From: Fidelibacterota bacterium
GTDB taxonomy: Bacteria > Fidelibacterota > Fidelibacteria > Fidelibacterales > Fidelibacteraceae
Assembly: GCA_028716785.1 (NCBI GenBank)
Contig: JAQUPD010000018.1
Coordinates: forward strand, 1-42,756
Length of the DNA stretch: 42,756 nt
Direction: 5' to 3'
A program made the position numbers and the translations under genes. Below the pieces are notes generated by a model. The model did not search any database, was not told where the DNA came from, and saw only the letters and a list, made by a program, of their open reading frames with translations. How positions within the stretch are numbered: the stretch's first letter is position 1; every line of letters begins with the position of its first letter. This document shows positions 15,745 through 24,035 of this stretch, piece after piece.

Positions 15745-16365
15745 TTAAGGAAGCATGGCCAGTCCTTCGAGTGCTGACGAATCACCGGGGCTGGCCATGA
15801 GTGTTTTATAGAACAATATTTTAGCTTCTCTAACCTTTTGCAGACGAAGTTTTGTCCAGGCACTCAGCAGAAGAGTATCATAATCAAAGGGATACAGATT
15901 TAACACTTTTTGTAGATAACGGTCTGCTTTCTCATACTCTGCCCGGTTGTAACAAATGAGACCCATCCGATAATTAATGAGCGTATTTTGTGGATCCATT
16001 TCAAGAATATCCAAATACATTGCTTCAATTTCCCCCCATTTCCCCTGGGAGGATAGGGGATATGCCAGTCCTAAACGCGGCTCAATGGCATAAGGATGAA
16101 TTTTTACAGCAGAGCGGTAATATGTTTCAGATTTATCCATTTTTCCACCCAGATAATATAGCCACCCAAGGCGGAGGTTCACTTCATAGGAATCTTTATC
16201 ATAAACTGCCATTAATGTTTCTGCTGCCTGTAGATATTGACCCTCTCTCTCTTGTATGTAACTCGTCTCAAAGGCTTTTATCACCTCATCCTGAGCACAC
16301 AGTATCACCCCGAACATAAATAAAAAGCCTATCACTTTTAAACTATAATGTTTTAAAAATACCAT
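15745..16365 (-). CDS. Secreted tetratricopeptide-repeat protein
   Basis: This 206-residue protein starts with a signal peptide (VIGFLFMFGVILCAQD). It is otherwise built of TPR-like helix pairs, including LRLGWLYYLGGKMDKSETYY, EAMYLDILEMDPQNTLINYR and YEKADRYLQKVLNLYPFDYD. GGGAG precedes the ATG, and the start overlaps the end of the preceding TPR/barrel gene by 13 bases, showing translational coupling. As the last gene of a six-gene operon it probably scaffolds interactions in the periplasm, perhaps with the outer-membrane protein encoded just upstream. No enzymatic motif is present. Confidence 0.85.
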   Translation of the reverse strand: MVFLKHYSLKVIGFLFMFGVILCAQDEVIKAFETSYIQEREGQYLQAAETLMAVYDKDSYEVNLRLGWLYYLGGKMDKSETYYRSAVKIHPYAIEPRLGLAYPLSSQGKWGEIEAMYLDILEMDPQNTLINYRMGLICYNRAEYEKADRYLQKVLNLYPFDYDTLLLSAWTKLRLQKVREAKILFYKTLMASPGDSSALEGLAMLP

Positions 16366-17684
16366 TGTAATGCTCCCGTTATGGAATTACTTTTATAAGA
16401 AATCTGGTTTGTTTCTGGTAACCTGGTATTTTCAGGATAAAAAGAACTTTCATGATTCTGATAAGCATAATTGAGATAGATTGTTAGATTATTTGAGACT
16501 GGGATAATGCATCGACCGCCAATGCGTTGTGTGATGACATCCATTCCATTATACACAACATAACCTTGATGTCGGGATGCGTTATGCAACTTACCGGAGG
16601 AATACATTCCTTCAGCCCACAGCCTTGGTAGAAGTTTCCTCCCCAAAAAAAGATCAGTAATTACTGTATTTTCTCTGGGATTTTGATGATGATACGTCAG
16701 AATAAATCCTCCATAGAGATTGAGATTCCCAAGAGGATACCATGTGAGTTGAAAATCCCCTTGCACCTGATCTTTTTGATTTAGGTTGCTGAAAAGGAAA
16801 GTGATACCTGTTGTCACATAGGGAAAACGGTGAAAGGCTGACATAAACACAAGCCTATCGTTGTCTGATATGTCATCGGTGACAAGATGTCCTCCTCCTT
16901 CTTCACTTACAAAACGATCCCTTTGATATAAAATATTAATAAAATGGGATCCGATGATTACATCCGTCCCTCGCGCTACGTGGTAAGTGCCAGACAGATA
17001 TAGTTGATTTACATTCGTTTCATATTGGGGTTTGGTTATAGCCACTCCGTTTTCCTGTGCATACAGATAAGATATTTTTTTTAGTCGAGCGAAGTTTCCA
17101 TAAGCAGAAAGGCGAGGTGAAAGAATTTTATAAACACTGATATCCGCATAGGTTAGAGTTTTGGATAAAAGCTGAATTCCGTTAACAGCCAGATCAGTAT
17201 CATTGATATAGCTATCGGTAAAGGATTTATCGGCAGGAAAAGCGGTATTGAAAGAGAGGCTCAGGTAATCGCCTTGCAAGTAATCCAGAACGCCAGCTTT
17301 TCTTTTCAGCTCCTCTGAAAATCCATCAGCAAGGATTCTGGCATCCGCATCACAGCCAGTATATCGATATGACCAGTAAAGGTATTCTTTTAACAGGGGA
17401 TCCGAATTATTGATCTGGTATGCTTTATAGAAATGATGAGCAGCAGCGTGATAATTGCCTAGATAGTAGTAGGCGATCCCAAGTCTGTACCGAAGATTAT
17501 AAAAATCGATTCCTTTTTCCAGGGCTGTTTTTCCTGCTCTGATCACAGCTTCCCAGTCACCACTAAGAGTATATCGATACGTTTCCTGTTCCACAGTTAG
17601 GGTATTGATAGAGGGCTCATTAGCATAGAGTGCAAGGAAACCTCCTAGTATTAAGTAGACAATTCCAATTATTCTGCAGTGCAT
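16353..17684 (-). CDS. TPR plus outer-membrane beta-barrel protein (YaiO-like layout)
   Basis: This 443-residue protein has a signal peptide ending near ALYANE. One to three TPR-like repeats follow (residues about 35-130: YNLRYRLGIAYYYLGNYHAA, HHFYKAYQINNSDPLLKEYL). The C-terminal part, about 300 residues, has alternating aromatic beta-strands and ends in LQWYF, the terminal aromatic signature of outer-membrane barrels. This arrangement resembles YaiO-type proteins. It overlaps the transporter/peptidase gene upstream by 16 bases, with AGAAGG before its ATG. It likely forms an outer-membrane pore or docking site for the operon's product. The barrel is inferred from strand pattern and C-terminus, not from a recognised family match. 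Confidence 0.75.
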   Translation of the reverse strand: MHCRIIGIVYLILGGFLALYANEPSINTLTVEQETYRYTLSGDWEAVIRAGKTALEKGIDFYNLRYRLGIAYYYLGNYHAAAHHFYKAYQINNSDPLLKEYLYWSYRYTGCDADARILADGFSEELKRKAGVLDYLQGDYLSLSFNTAFPADKSFTDSYINDTDLAVNGIQLLSKTLTYADISVYKILSPRLSAYGNFARLKKISYLYAQENGVAITKPQYETNVNQLYLSGTYHVARGTDVIIGSHFINILYQRDRFVSEEGGGHLVTDDISDNDRLVFMSAFHRFPYVTTGITFLFSNLNQKDQVQGDFQLTWYPLGNLNLYGGFILTYHHQNPRENTVITDLFLGRKLLPRLWAEGMYSSGKLHNASRHQGYVVYNGMDVITQRIGGRCIIPVSNNLTIYLNYAYQNHESSFYPENTRLPETNQISYKSNSITGALQWYF

Positions 17685-19849
17685 GTTGCCTTCTGAGTTA
17701 ATAATTTTTGGTGAATCGCAAATGTCTTTATCCCCCCATTATCAATATCACAGGAATAATTTATGTGAGAGCAAGCTTTCCCAAAGGAAGAGGTAATTAC
17801 TGCAGATTCAAGAAGAAGATGTGTCTCCGCAAGGTTATCTTCCAAGATGGTATAGGTGAGCGTATAATTTCCGCTCTTATAGCGAAAAAAAGGTGCTGTA
17901 AAATCCTGAAAAAAGAGATCTTTTTTTGTAAACACCATATTCAGGGGGAAAATATCTTTAATCACAAGATCCTTATAATATCCGAAGCAAACCCTGTATG
18001 CGGCACAATAAAAGTGATATAAGAGTGAATTCCGTGATCCTTCAAAATGGGTAAAATAAAGCATGGCATCATCAGTTTTAAACCAGGCTTTCGACCCAGT
18101 TTTTCGGCATTCTATGTATTTATTGAGAAATTCATTGATCTTTACATCCCATATTAACGTTTCGGAAGTATCCTCCAAGGTAAGGCTAATTTTTTCCCCG
18201 GGAATAAAATGAAACGCTTTTTTTAGAGCTGGGTTCACCTGAACGGCAGAAATTCGGTCTCCTTTCTCAGGAATGGCATAGGTTTGCAGAGAAAATTTTC
18301 CATTCCGGCGGAGTATATAATGACACAAAGGGTAATCAAGGGTCTCAGAGCCGATATAAGGTGTTTGCTGAACTTGAAAATGTAGGTGGGGATAGGGTGA
18401 ATTCCCTGAATTTCCACAGCGGGCAAGGGCATCTCCCTTTCGGACTTTATCGCCTGGATTCACCTGAATAGAACCAGGTTTGAGGTGACTCAGCTTCGTG
18501 AACAGGTTATCTACATGTTTGATAACAATCGTATTACCCCAGTTTTCTTCAAGGTTTCGTTCTCCGATGGGATTATCTGGAACATCATTCACCACGGCTT
18601 CAATCGTCCCGTCAGCAGGAGCAATGACGACTTTATCATAGCAAAAATAATCCTCACGAATAACGCCAGAATTTTTCCAGGTTTTCCCTGTCTCATCAGC
18701 AATTTCAAAGTCCCAGGCATGGCGCCACCGGTCTTTATGAGTGTATTCACCATCATGCCCCTGAGTGACAATCCATTCACCATAAAATGGTAGGTTAATT
18801 GGAATGCTACTCTCTTTCCCGAAACGTTCCATAAAATTTATGTAAGCATAGAGATTTTTCTCCGGTGTGTTTTGCTGAATCACAACAGGAGTAAGTTTTG
18901 CTCTGTTATCCACCCGGAATTTTAAACCATACAAAAAAAGAAGAGAGAAGACATTAAAGGGGATTGAATAGACAGGGAGATAAAAAACAGAGAGGATGCG
19001 TGAGAGTCCAATTGTCAAAACTGCTACGAGAGGAATAGTCAGTACAACCCACAGGTAGGAGTTTTTATTTGGAATAATAAAATATCCTCCTACAGCAATG
19101 GCTGTTAGTATATAGTTGAAACCAATATAGCTATAGCTCACCTCGGAAAAGGAAGCCCCAATGAGCAGATAGAAAAAATATGCTGTATAAAAACCAAGCA
19201 GGGACAGGGTAAAGGCAATGCGGGAATAGACAAGCAGGCCCACAGCCACTAAGATACCCGTCAGCATATTATATTGAAAGAGAATCGCTCCTAGAGAAAG
19301 AAAATAGGCGCGCACGGAGGGATGGATCTCCACTTGATTCCACCAATCATACAGTTGGACTAAAGAATTTCCACCAATTACGTATAAATCATTTAACGTA
19401 TAGATACCCCGCTCACTCAACCCCAGAGCCTGAAAGTCACGGGAAGCAAGTGTTAGAATCCACATAGATAACACAAAAGGGACACTTAGGTAAGGCAAGG
19501 CATATTTTCCGATGATGCCTTCGCAGCTTACGGCAATAAACAGGGTAAGAATAGAAGCCATAATAACAATCAGAATAAGCAGGGGACAAGGCTGAAAAAA
19601 GATACCCAGTCCAAGACCCACTAACAGGGAATTAAAACCATAATACCCCTGGTGAATTTTAAAGGGGTGAAAGCCAAGATAGTGGGCAAAGAGAGTTGTC
19701 GTAAGGACCGCTAGCAGACCAAAAAGACCGGTATAGAAATCCACAAAGGTCACCAGCATCAGAATACCGGCAAATATACGGTTATCGGAAAAGAAAATTT
19801 GCGAATAGCTGTTTAAAAGGCTGCCTGTAAAATCGAACTCACGTTTCAT
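17669..19849 (-). CDS. Urea-transporter domain fused to an M23 peptidase domain
   Basis: Residues about 25-310 of this 726-residue protein form a multi-pass urea-transporter (UT) domain with its duplicated signature: HQGYYGFNSLLVGLGLGIFF near 66 and YIGFNYILTAIAVGGYF near 241. UT channels pass urea or similar small amides. Residues about 355-500 form a LytM/M23 zinc peptidase domain. Its ligand set is visible as His377 and Asp380 in RHAWDFEI and His490 in PYPHLHFQ, with a further His455 in LSHLKPG. The final 220 residues are unrecognised. The last membrane segment is followed by Arg- and Lys-rich sequence, which would normally place the peptidase in the cytoplasm. It lies between PLP-enzyme and outer-membrane genes in one operon. 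Both domains are confident; what the fusion does is unknown. Confidence 0.88.
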   Translation of the reverse strand: MKREFDFTGSLLNSYSQIFFSDNRIFAGILMLVTFVDFYTGLFGLLAVLTTTLFAHYLGFHPFKIHQGYYGFNSLLVGLGLGIFFQPCPLLILIVIMASILTLFIAVSCEGIIGKYALPYLSVPFVLSMWILTLASRDFQALGLSERGIYTLNDLYVIGGNSLVQLYDWWNQVEIHPSVRAYFLSLGAILFQYNMLTGILVAVGLLVYSRIAFTLSLLGFYTAYFFYLLIGASFSEVSYSYIGFNYILTAIAVGGYFIIPNKNSYLWVVLTIPLVAVLTIGLSRILSVFYLPVYSIPFNVFSLLFLYGLKFRVDNRAKLTPVVIQQNTPEKNLYAYINFMERFGKESSIPINLPFYGEWIVTQGHDGEYTHKDRWRHAWDFEIADETGKTWKNSGVIREDYFCYDKVVIAPADGTIEAVVNDVPDNPIGERNLEENWGNTIVIKHVDNLFTKLSHLKPGSIQVNPGDKVRKGDALARCGNSGNSPYPHLHFQVQQTPYIGSETLDYPLCHYILRRNGKFSLQTYAIPEKGDRISAVQVNPALKKAFHFIPGEKISLTLEDTSETLIWDVKINEFLNKYIECRKTGSKAWFKTDDAMLYFTHFEGSRNSLLYHFYCAAYRVCFGYYKDLVIKDIFPLNMVFTKKDLFFQDFTAPFFRYKSGNYTLTYTILEDNLAETHLLLESAVITSSFGKACSHINYSCDIDNGGIKTFAIHQKLLTQKATCTAE

Positions 19850-19863
19850 GAGCAGTTCCCTTG

Positions 19864-21210
19864 TCAGGTTAGGTGTTCTGGAAGATGTTCACAGTGATTC
19901 AGGGTTTCAAGTGTTTCCTTATCACGGATAATATGAGTTCCCCCTTGTGTATCAATCAAAATTACCGGGGGACGAGGCATAATGAACTGTAGCCATTGAG
20001 TATTATTATATGCACCAACCCTTCGAACAACATAAGGGTCTCCCTTTTTTAGAAGGGGAAACTGAATGTGATCCCGGATCACGTCAATATTCATACAGAG
20101 TGGACCATAAATGGTCGTATCTTCTGTATGTTCGGAAAGGTGTTTCGCCGGACGAATGTCGTGTTCATACCAGAATGAAGTAAAAAGGAGGTTCACACCT
20201 GCATCGATAATCGTCGCCCGGCGGCCGTCGGCCAGACGTTTATTAGCAACTACCGTGCCAGCCAACCAGCCAGCATCATCTACCAGGGCTCGTCCTGTTT
20301 CCAATATGAGCAAGGGTAAATGATCCGGTTTGAATTCCGATTTCATCAAAGCAGAGACAATAGCCTCTGCAAAATCATCAAAGGAAGGTGTCGTATCACT
20401 TCCAGGATAATAGGCTCCTTTTAGGGTATTTTTAGAGGCAAATCCACCACCCATATCAATATATTTAATCTTATGTTTATATTTTCTTTGAAGTCCAATC
20501 GCCAAATCCGCTAGTTTTAATGCTGCTTTTTCATAAGCTTGAACCGTCATTATATAGGTTCCTATATGGGTATGAAGTCCCAATAGGTCTATTTCCTTAC
20601 TAATCATAATCCGGTTCAGTGCATCCCATGCTTCCCCATTTTCATAATTGAACCCGAAACGGTCCCACTGAGGATATATCCCCGTATCCATATTCACCCG
20701 GATTGCTACTTTGGGGCGTTTTTCAAGATCTCTGGCCAAATTTAAAAGTTCATACAATTCATCAAAATGATCAATATGGATCAATGAATCATTCTCAATA
20801 GCTTTTTTCAAATCTTCCCGAGATTTAAAGGGACCGTTAAAAATAATTTTTGAACCGGATACTCCATTGGTCAGGGCTTTTTCGTATTCAAATCCAGAGA
20901 CTACTTCAGCCCAGGAGCCCTCCTGGTGGAATATTTTACACACAGCGTTTAAATAATTTGTCTTGTAGGACCAAGCAAACTGGACTTTGGGATAACGTGA
21001 GGAAAAAGCCCTATATGCCTCCTTATATGTCTTACGAAGCACCTTTTCAGACAAGATAAAGAGAGGCGATCCATATTCTTTCAGGAGAGATTCAATAGAA
21101 ATCCCTTCGATATCTTCGATTGGTTCCGGTCGCCGAACCATCCCGTATTTACTTGGAAGTCCAGCTTGGATTTTTTGAATCAGCGGTCTTTCAAAAGCTA
21201 TTTTTCCCAT
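19864..21210 (-). CDS. Fold-type III PLP-dependent decarboxylase-like enzyme (LysA/ornithine decarboxylase family)
   Basis: This 448-residue protein has the alanine-racemase-like barrel of diaminopimelate, ornithine and arginine decarboxylases. The PLP lysine is Lys83 in FAWSYKTNY. The phosphate loop GGGFA is at 254-258, ETGR at 303-306 replaces the usual EPGR, and the C-terminal cysteine element reads YGPLCMNIDVI (Cys372). In true diaminopimelate decarboxylases the last motif is usually CES, so Met-Asn here argues for a different substrate. A second unusual element, VGAYNNTQWLQF, replaces the usual GAY region. A ribosome-binding GGAAAG precedes the ATG. The gene sits between an ATP-grasp ligase and the UT/M23 fusion. 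It probably decarboxylates an amino acid or an amino-acid conjugate. Confidence 0.85.
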   Translation of the reverse strand: MGKIAFERPLIQKIQAGLPSKYGMVRRPEPIEDIEGISIESLLKEYGSPLFILSEKVLRKTYKEAYRAFSSRYPKVQFAWSYKTNYLNAVCKIFHQEGSWAEVVSGFEYEKALTNGVSGSKIIFNGPFKSREDLKKAIENDSLIHIDHFDELYELLNLARDLEKRPKVAIRVNMDTGIYPQWDRFGFNYENGEAWDALNRIMISKEIDLLGLHTHIGTYIMTVQAYEKAALKLADLAIGLQRKYKHKIKYIDMGGGFASKNTLKGAYYPGSDTTPSFDDFAEAIVSALMKSEFKPDHLPLLILETGRALVDDAGWLAGTVVANKRLADGRRATIIDAGVNLLFTSFWYEHDIRPAKHLSEHTEDTTIYGPLCMNIDVIRDHIQFPLLKKGDPYVVRRVGAYNNTQWLQFIMPRPPVILIDTQGGTHIIRDKETLETLNHCEHLPEHLT

Positions 21211-21230
21211 TTTTAACTTTCCTTATGTAT

Positions 21231-21257
21231 AAAAGTGACAGGGTTTCTCCCCGTCAC
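21231..21257 (-). terminator. Terminator-like hairpin inside the PqqD/ATP-grasp operon
   Basis: Read on the minus strand, GTGAC (21257-21253) pairs with GTCAC (21239-21235) and an inner GGG pairs with CCC across one mismatch, with a 5-base loop. TTTT (21234-21231) follows. It lies in the 83-base gap between the ATP-grasp gene and the decarboxylase gene. The hairpin may reduce or condition expression of the four downstream genes. Confidence 0.5.
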
Positions 21258-21293
21258 CGCGTCTACCCATTATACCCTCGCACCACCTCTCTC

Positions 21294-22337
21294 CTACAGC
21301 TCCCCCCGGATAGTTAATGACTTAAAATCCTCCAAGGAACAGATCATATCATACGAATACCTGATAAAAAGAATGCCCACTGAATATGTTGTAAAGGGTT
21401 CAACAGGATAACCCAGCGCCAGTTTAATCAGGGCTTCAGGCAGGTTTTGTCCAGCTCCCACGGCAAGATAGACCCAGGCGGGGAGACGGGGATTGATTTC
21501 TATCAGGTATAGTTCCTTGTTATCAGTGCGAATAAGTTCCAGTTCCATTCCTCCACGCCATTGGGTTTGGCCAATTATGTGATGTGTTAGTTCAAGCATT
21601 TTGGGATCATCCAGAGTTATCCCACTCCAGGCTTTGCCTTTATCAGTAATGTATTGTTTTTTCATGGGGACAGCCCCAATGGTGTTTCCTCGGCCGTCTC
21701 CCAATGCAACCACATTCACTTCAGTACCACGGATATATTCCTGGACAATAATAGGCAACCCCCATTTGAACGCAATTTTATTGAAATAGATTTGTGCCTG
21801 TTCAAAGGAATAGGCAATGGATGCATCATAAAACTTCCCCTTGATTACCATGGGATACTCATAATCCTCTCCCAATTCTTTTAGCTCTTTAATATGTGTA
21901 ATAGCTCGACTTTTAGGAACTTTAACGTGATATTTTTCCCCAAATTCAGGAAGATTTGATTTATGTCGTTCCTCAAATTGTTGGAGAGTAGGTAAAAAGG
22001 TATGAATACCCAATCGTTTCAGTTCAGATGCTGCTTTTATAAAGACATAAAGTTCCGAATCAAAATTAGGAATGAGCACATGGATAGATTCTTTGGCGTG
22101 AATATCCCGGATCCGTTCCATCAGTATTCCTCTTCCTTCGGATGGATAGGGCACTTTATAGCTTTTATCTACGTGGTCGTGCATATAAGCACCTGGCTCT
22201 AGGTTTTCATAAACCAGTCCCACAATCCTGGACTCAAAAAATTTCGATTCACGGATACCCCGAATAACAGGAATCCCGGGGCCGGGGCTGTCAACATTAT
22301 TCAACCCGGAGACGGCAACGGTGATTTTAGTTTTCAT
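21294..22337 (-). CDS. ATP-grasp carboxylate-amine ligase
   Basis: This protein of about 347 residues has an N-terminal pre-ATP-grasp domain (VAVSGLNNVDSPGPGIPVIR) and then the ATP-grasp core. Visible elements are the ATP lysine in YPMVIKGKFYDAS, the second element IVQEYIRGTEVNVVALGDGR, and the metal-binding ELELIRTDNKELYLIEINPR. It resembles carbamoyl-phosphate-synthase-like and PylC-like ligases that join a carboxylate to an amine. The start at 22337 is chosen because AGAGG lies just upstream. An earlier in-frame TTG lies inside the PqqD gene. The coding sequences overlap slightly, so translation is coupled. With a PqqD-like chaperone upstream, the substrate could be a peptide, but a free amino acid is equally possible. 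Confidence 0.85.
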   Translation of the reverse strand: MKTKITVAVSGLNNVDSPGPGIPVIRGIRESKFFESRIVGLVYENLEPGAYMHDHVDKSYKVPYPSEGRGILMERIRDIHAKESIHVLIPNFDSELYVFIKAASELKRLGIHTFLPTLQQFEERHKSNLPEFGEKYHVKVPKSRAITHIKELKELGEDYEYPMVIKGKFYDASIAYSFEQAQIYFNKIAFKWGLPIIVQEYIRGTEVNVVALGDGRGNTIGAVPMKKQYITDKGKAWSGITLDDPKMLELTHHIIGQTQWRGGMELELIRTDNKELYLIEINPRLPAWVYLAVGAGQNLPEALIKLALGYPVEPFTTYSVGILFIRYSYDMICSLEDFKSLTIRGEL

Positions 22338-22581
22338 CATCCTCTTCAATCAGTTGGTATTGTTTTAGCTGGCCTAAAAAATCATAAAGATACCGTTCCA
22401 ATACCCCTTTTTCCACATCATATTTTTCCAAAATTTTGGTAGAAATGGCCTCACGTGACAGACCTTCCTTTAAAAGGGATAATATTTCCATTCCAACCGA
22501 ATTTAGGGTATAGGAATCCCCGGTTGTCGGGTCAAAGACAAATCCAGTTTCACTGATGGCGATATTTTTTTTCAGTTTCAT
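22327..22581 (-). CDS. PqqD-like peptide chaperone / RRE domain protein
   Basis: This 84-residue protein matches the PqqD fold. An N-terminal beta segment (AISETGFVFDPTTGDSYTLN) is followed by helices with EILSLLKEGLSREAISTKIL and a C-terminal FLGQLKQYQLIEED. PqqD-type domains bind leader peptides of ribosomally made, modified peptides and deliver them to enzymes. The ATG at 22581 is chosen because GGAG sits eight bases upstream. An earlier start would add ten residues without support. It is the first gene of the six-gene operon, and its end overlaps the ATP-grasp gene. I found no obvious short precursor-peptide gene beside it, so the client is unknown. Confidence 0.85.
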   Translation of the reverse strand: MKLKKNIAISETGFVFDPTTGDSYTLNSVGMEILSLLKEGLSREAISTKILEKYDVEKGVLERYLYDFLGQLKQYQLIEEDDEN

Positions 22582-22599
22582 AGATATTCTCCAAAATAA

Positions 22600-22612
22600 T
22601 GTATTCAATACA
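22600..22612 (-). promoter_or_regulatory. Palindrome TGTATT-G-AATACA upstream of the PqqD-like gene
   Basis: A perfect 6-base inverted repeat around one base lies 19 bases before the PqqD start codon. TACAAT, a possible -10 box, lies further upstream on the minus strand, but I see no good -35 match. It could be an operator in the leader of this operon. It is supported only by symmetry and position. Confidence 0.3.
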
Positions 22613-22728
22613 ATGCACAGCAGAAATTTCTCATAAGTGCTTTTTGAATATTGTATAAGAATTTAACACATGACATTAAATAGTTCCGTGTTTTTTAACA
22701 CATTATTGATAAACAAACAATCTTTCGA

Positions 22729-23430
22729 TCAAATTCCCAGAATAATAAACCAGTCCACAGCCACAAGCCAGACCCACCCTAGGAAGGCTGAATAGAAAAA
22801 TGAATGGGTTTTCCATGCCACAAATCCAAAAGATAAATGAAGGATAATGGACATCATTCCTTCCATTTCAGAAGCACCAACAAAAACAGGAGCCCCCACA
22901 AGTGCAGCAATTAAGATAGCACCGAAAGGGCCCATTTCATCCTTCATCGCATGAAAAATAAATCCTCGCAAAAAGGCTTCATAGGAAAAATAAAACAAAA
23001 AAGCTGCAAGATAATACTGAATGATAACATCTATCCTTTCCATCGCAATGTACTTATAAAGAGGATAAATATCTTGAAACTCATACATCTGTGATGCCCC
23101 ATAAGCATACCCAATAATAAGAGGAAGACCAATTGCGATGCTAATTAATCCTTTTTTCCACTCTCCAAAGCGCAATCCCATTTCTTTCAAACGATACCCC
23201 ATAACACCAGTCCATGTTAGCATGGGAACAATCAAAAAAATCACAACCGCTGAAAGCCAATGATAATAGACCGATCGCAACGGCGCCGTAAGCGTGTTAT
23301 CACTAAAAAATCGCTCATAGGTACTCATGCGACCATGATAAAAATAGAAAACAGAAAGAAGGAGTCCGAGAAAAAGGGGGATCCATATATTTGATTTTGT
23401 ACGAGAAACTTTTGGGGGAATATTTACCAT
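22729..23430 (-). CDS. CPBP (CAAX-protease-like) family membrane protein, degenerate active site
   Basis: This 233-residue protein has about seven membrane segments and the CPBP/Abi core, recognisable from SYEAFLRGFIFHAM and the later IILHLSFGFVAWKTHS. In active members the first motif is EExxxR, the second has a His after a Phe, and the third is HxxxN/B. Here the first Glu is Tyr, and the second and third His positions are lost. The protein is therefore probably not an active Rce1-like protease and may bind or scaffold instead. It overlaps the preceding HAD gene by 7 bases and ends the housekeeping run. A 147-base gap separates it from the PqqD operon. Confidence 0.72.
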   Translation of the reverse strand: MVNIPPKVSRTKSNIWIPLFLGLLLSVFYFYHGRMSTYERFFSDNTLTAPLRSVYYHWLSAVVIFLIVPMLTWTGVMGYRLKEMGLRFGEWKKGLISIAIGLPLIIGYAYGASQMYEFQDIYPLYKYIAMERIDVIIQYYLAAFLFYFSYEAFLRGFIFHAMKDEMGPFGAILIAALVGAPVFVGASEMEGMMSIILHLSFGFVAWKTHSFFYSAFLGWVWLVAVDWFIILGI

Positions 23431-24035
23431 GCAAGAGCATCCTTATCAATTTTCAAGGTCCTAACCAAATAGTCAATAAACGATGATTCGTCATTTACCT
23501 GATACACATTCCAGCCTGCCTTTTGCGCCCCCTGGATATTTTCTTCCCGATCATCACAAAACAATGTTTCTTCTGGACAAATACTAAAATAGCACGCTGC
23601 ATGATGAAATGTTTCTGGGTCTGGCTTAGTTCTCTTTTGCTCATACGAAAGATAGACTTTATCAAATGTTTCTCGAAGCCCTACATAAGCATCAATATTC
23701 TCAAAATCAATACTATTTGTATTAGATAAAAGGTATATAGACATCCGCCGTTTTAAAAAATGAATGAGTCCCCATGTACGCAACCGCAATGGAAAGGCTT
23801 TATAAATATTCCTTTCAATCTCATGCAAATGAATATCAGATATTGCTATATATTGCTTTAAAACCTCAAAATATTCATTGCGCGTTACATTGCCAATTTC
23901 AAAGTCTTTAAAAAAAGGGGATCGATAAAAAGCTTCAAACGCTGATACATCAAAGCCTACCTCCCGACAAAATCGAGAATAATCCACATCTACTACAACA
24001 TTTCCAAGATCAAGCACAAGGGATTTAATTGCCAT
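23424..24035 (-). CDS. HAD-superfamily phosphatase, YihX-like
   Basis: This 203-residue protein begins with the nucleophile motif VLDLGNVVVDVDYSRF (Asp near residue 9). It continues with the motif II region YLLSNTNSID near 99, Lys in YEQKRTKPDPETFHH near 135-145, and the motif IV acidic pair in LFCDDREENIQGAQKAGW. The order and spacing match the YihX/epoxide-hydrolase-N branch of HAD hydrolases. These usually dephosphorylate sugar phosphates or nucleotides in the cytoplasm. The ATG overlaps the stop codon of the TPR gene before it (TAATG), and its stop overlaps the CPBP gene, so all three are one unit. The substrate cannot be read from sequence. Confidence 0.88.
   Translation of the reverse strand: MAIKSLVLDLGNVVVDVDYSRFCREVGFDVSAFEAFYRSPFFKDFEIGNVTRNEYFEVLKQYIAISDIHLHEIERNIYKAFPLRLRTWGLIHFLKRRMSIYLLSNTNSIDFENIDAYVGLRETFDKVYLSYEQKRTKPDPETFHHAACYFSICPEETLFCDDREENIQGAQKAGWNVYQVNDESSFIDYLVRTLKIDKDALAW

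Noticed and set aside
22690-22703. GTGTT-TTTT-AACAC hairpin as a terminator of the CPBP gene
   Set aside because: It has only five base pairs, and no T-run follows it on the minus strand.
22582-22728. A precursor-peptide gene next to the PqqD-like gene
   Set aside because: I found no short frame with a ribosome-binding site in this gap on the minus strand. The gap contains only regulatory-looking sequence.
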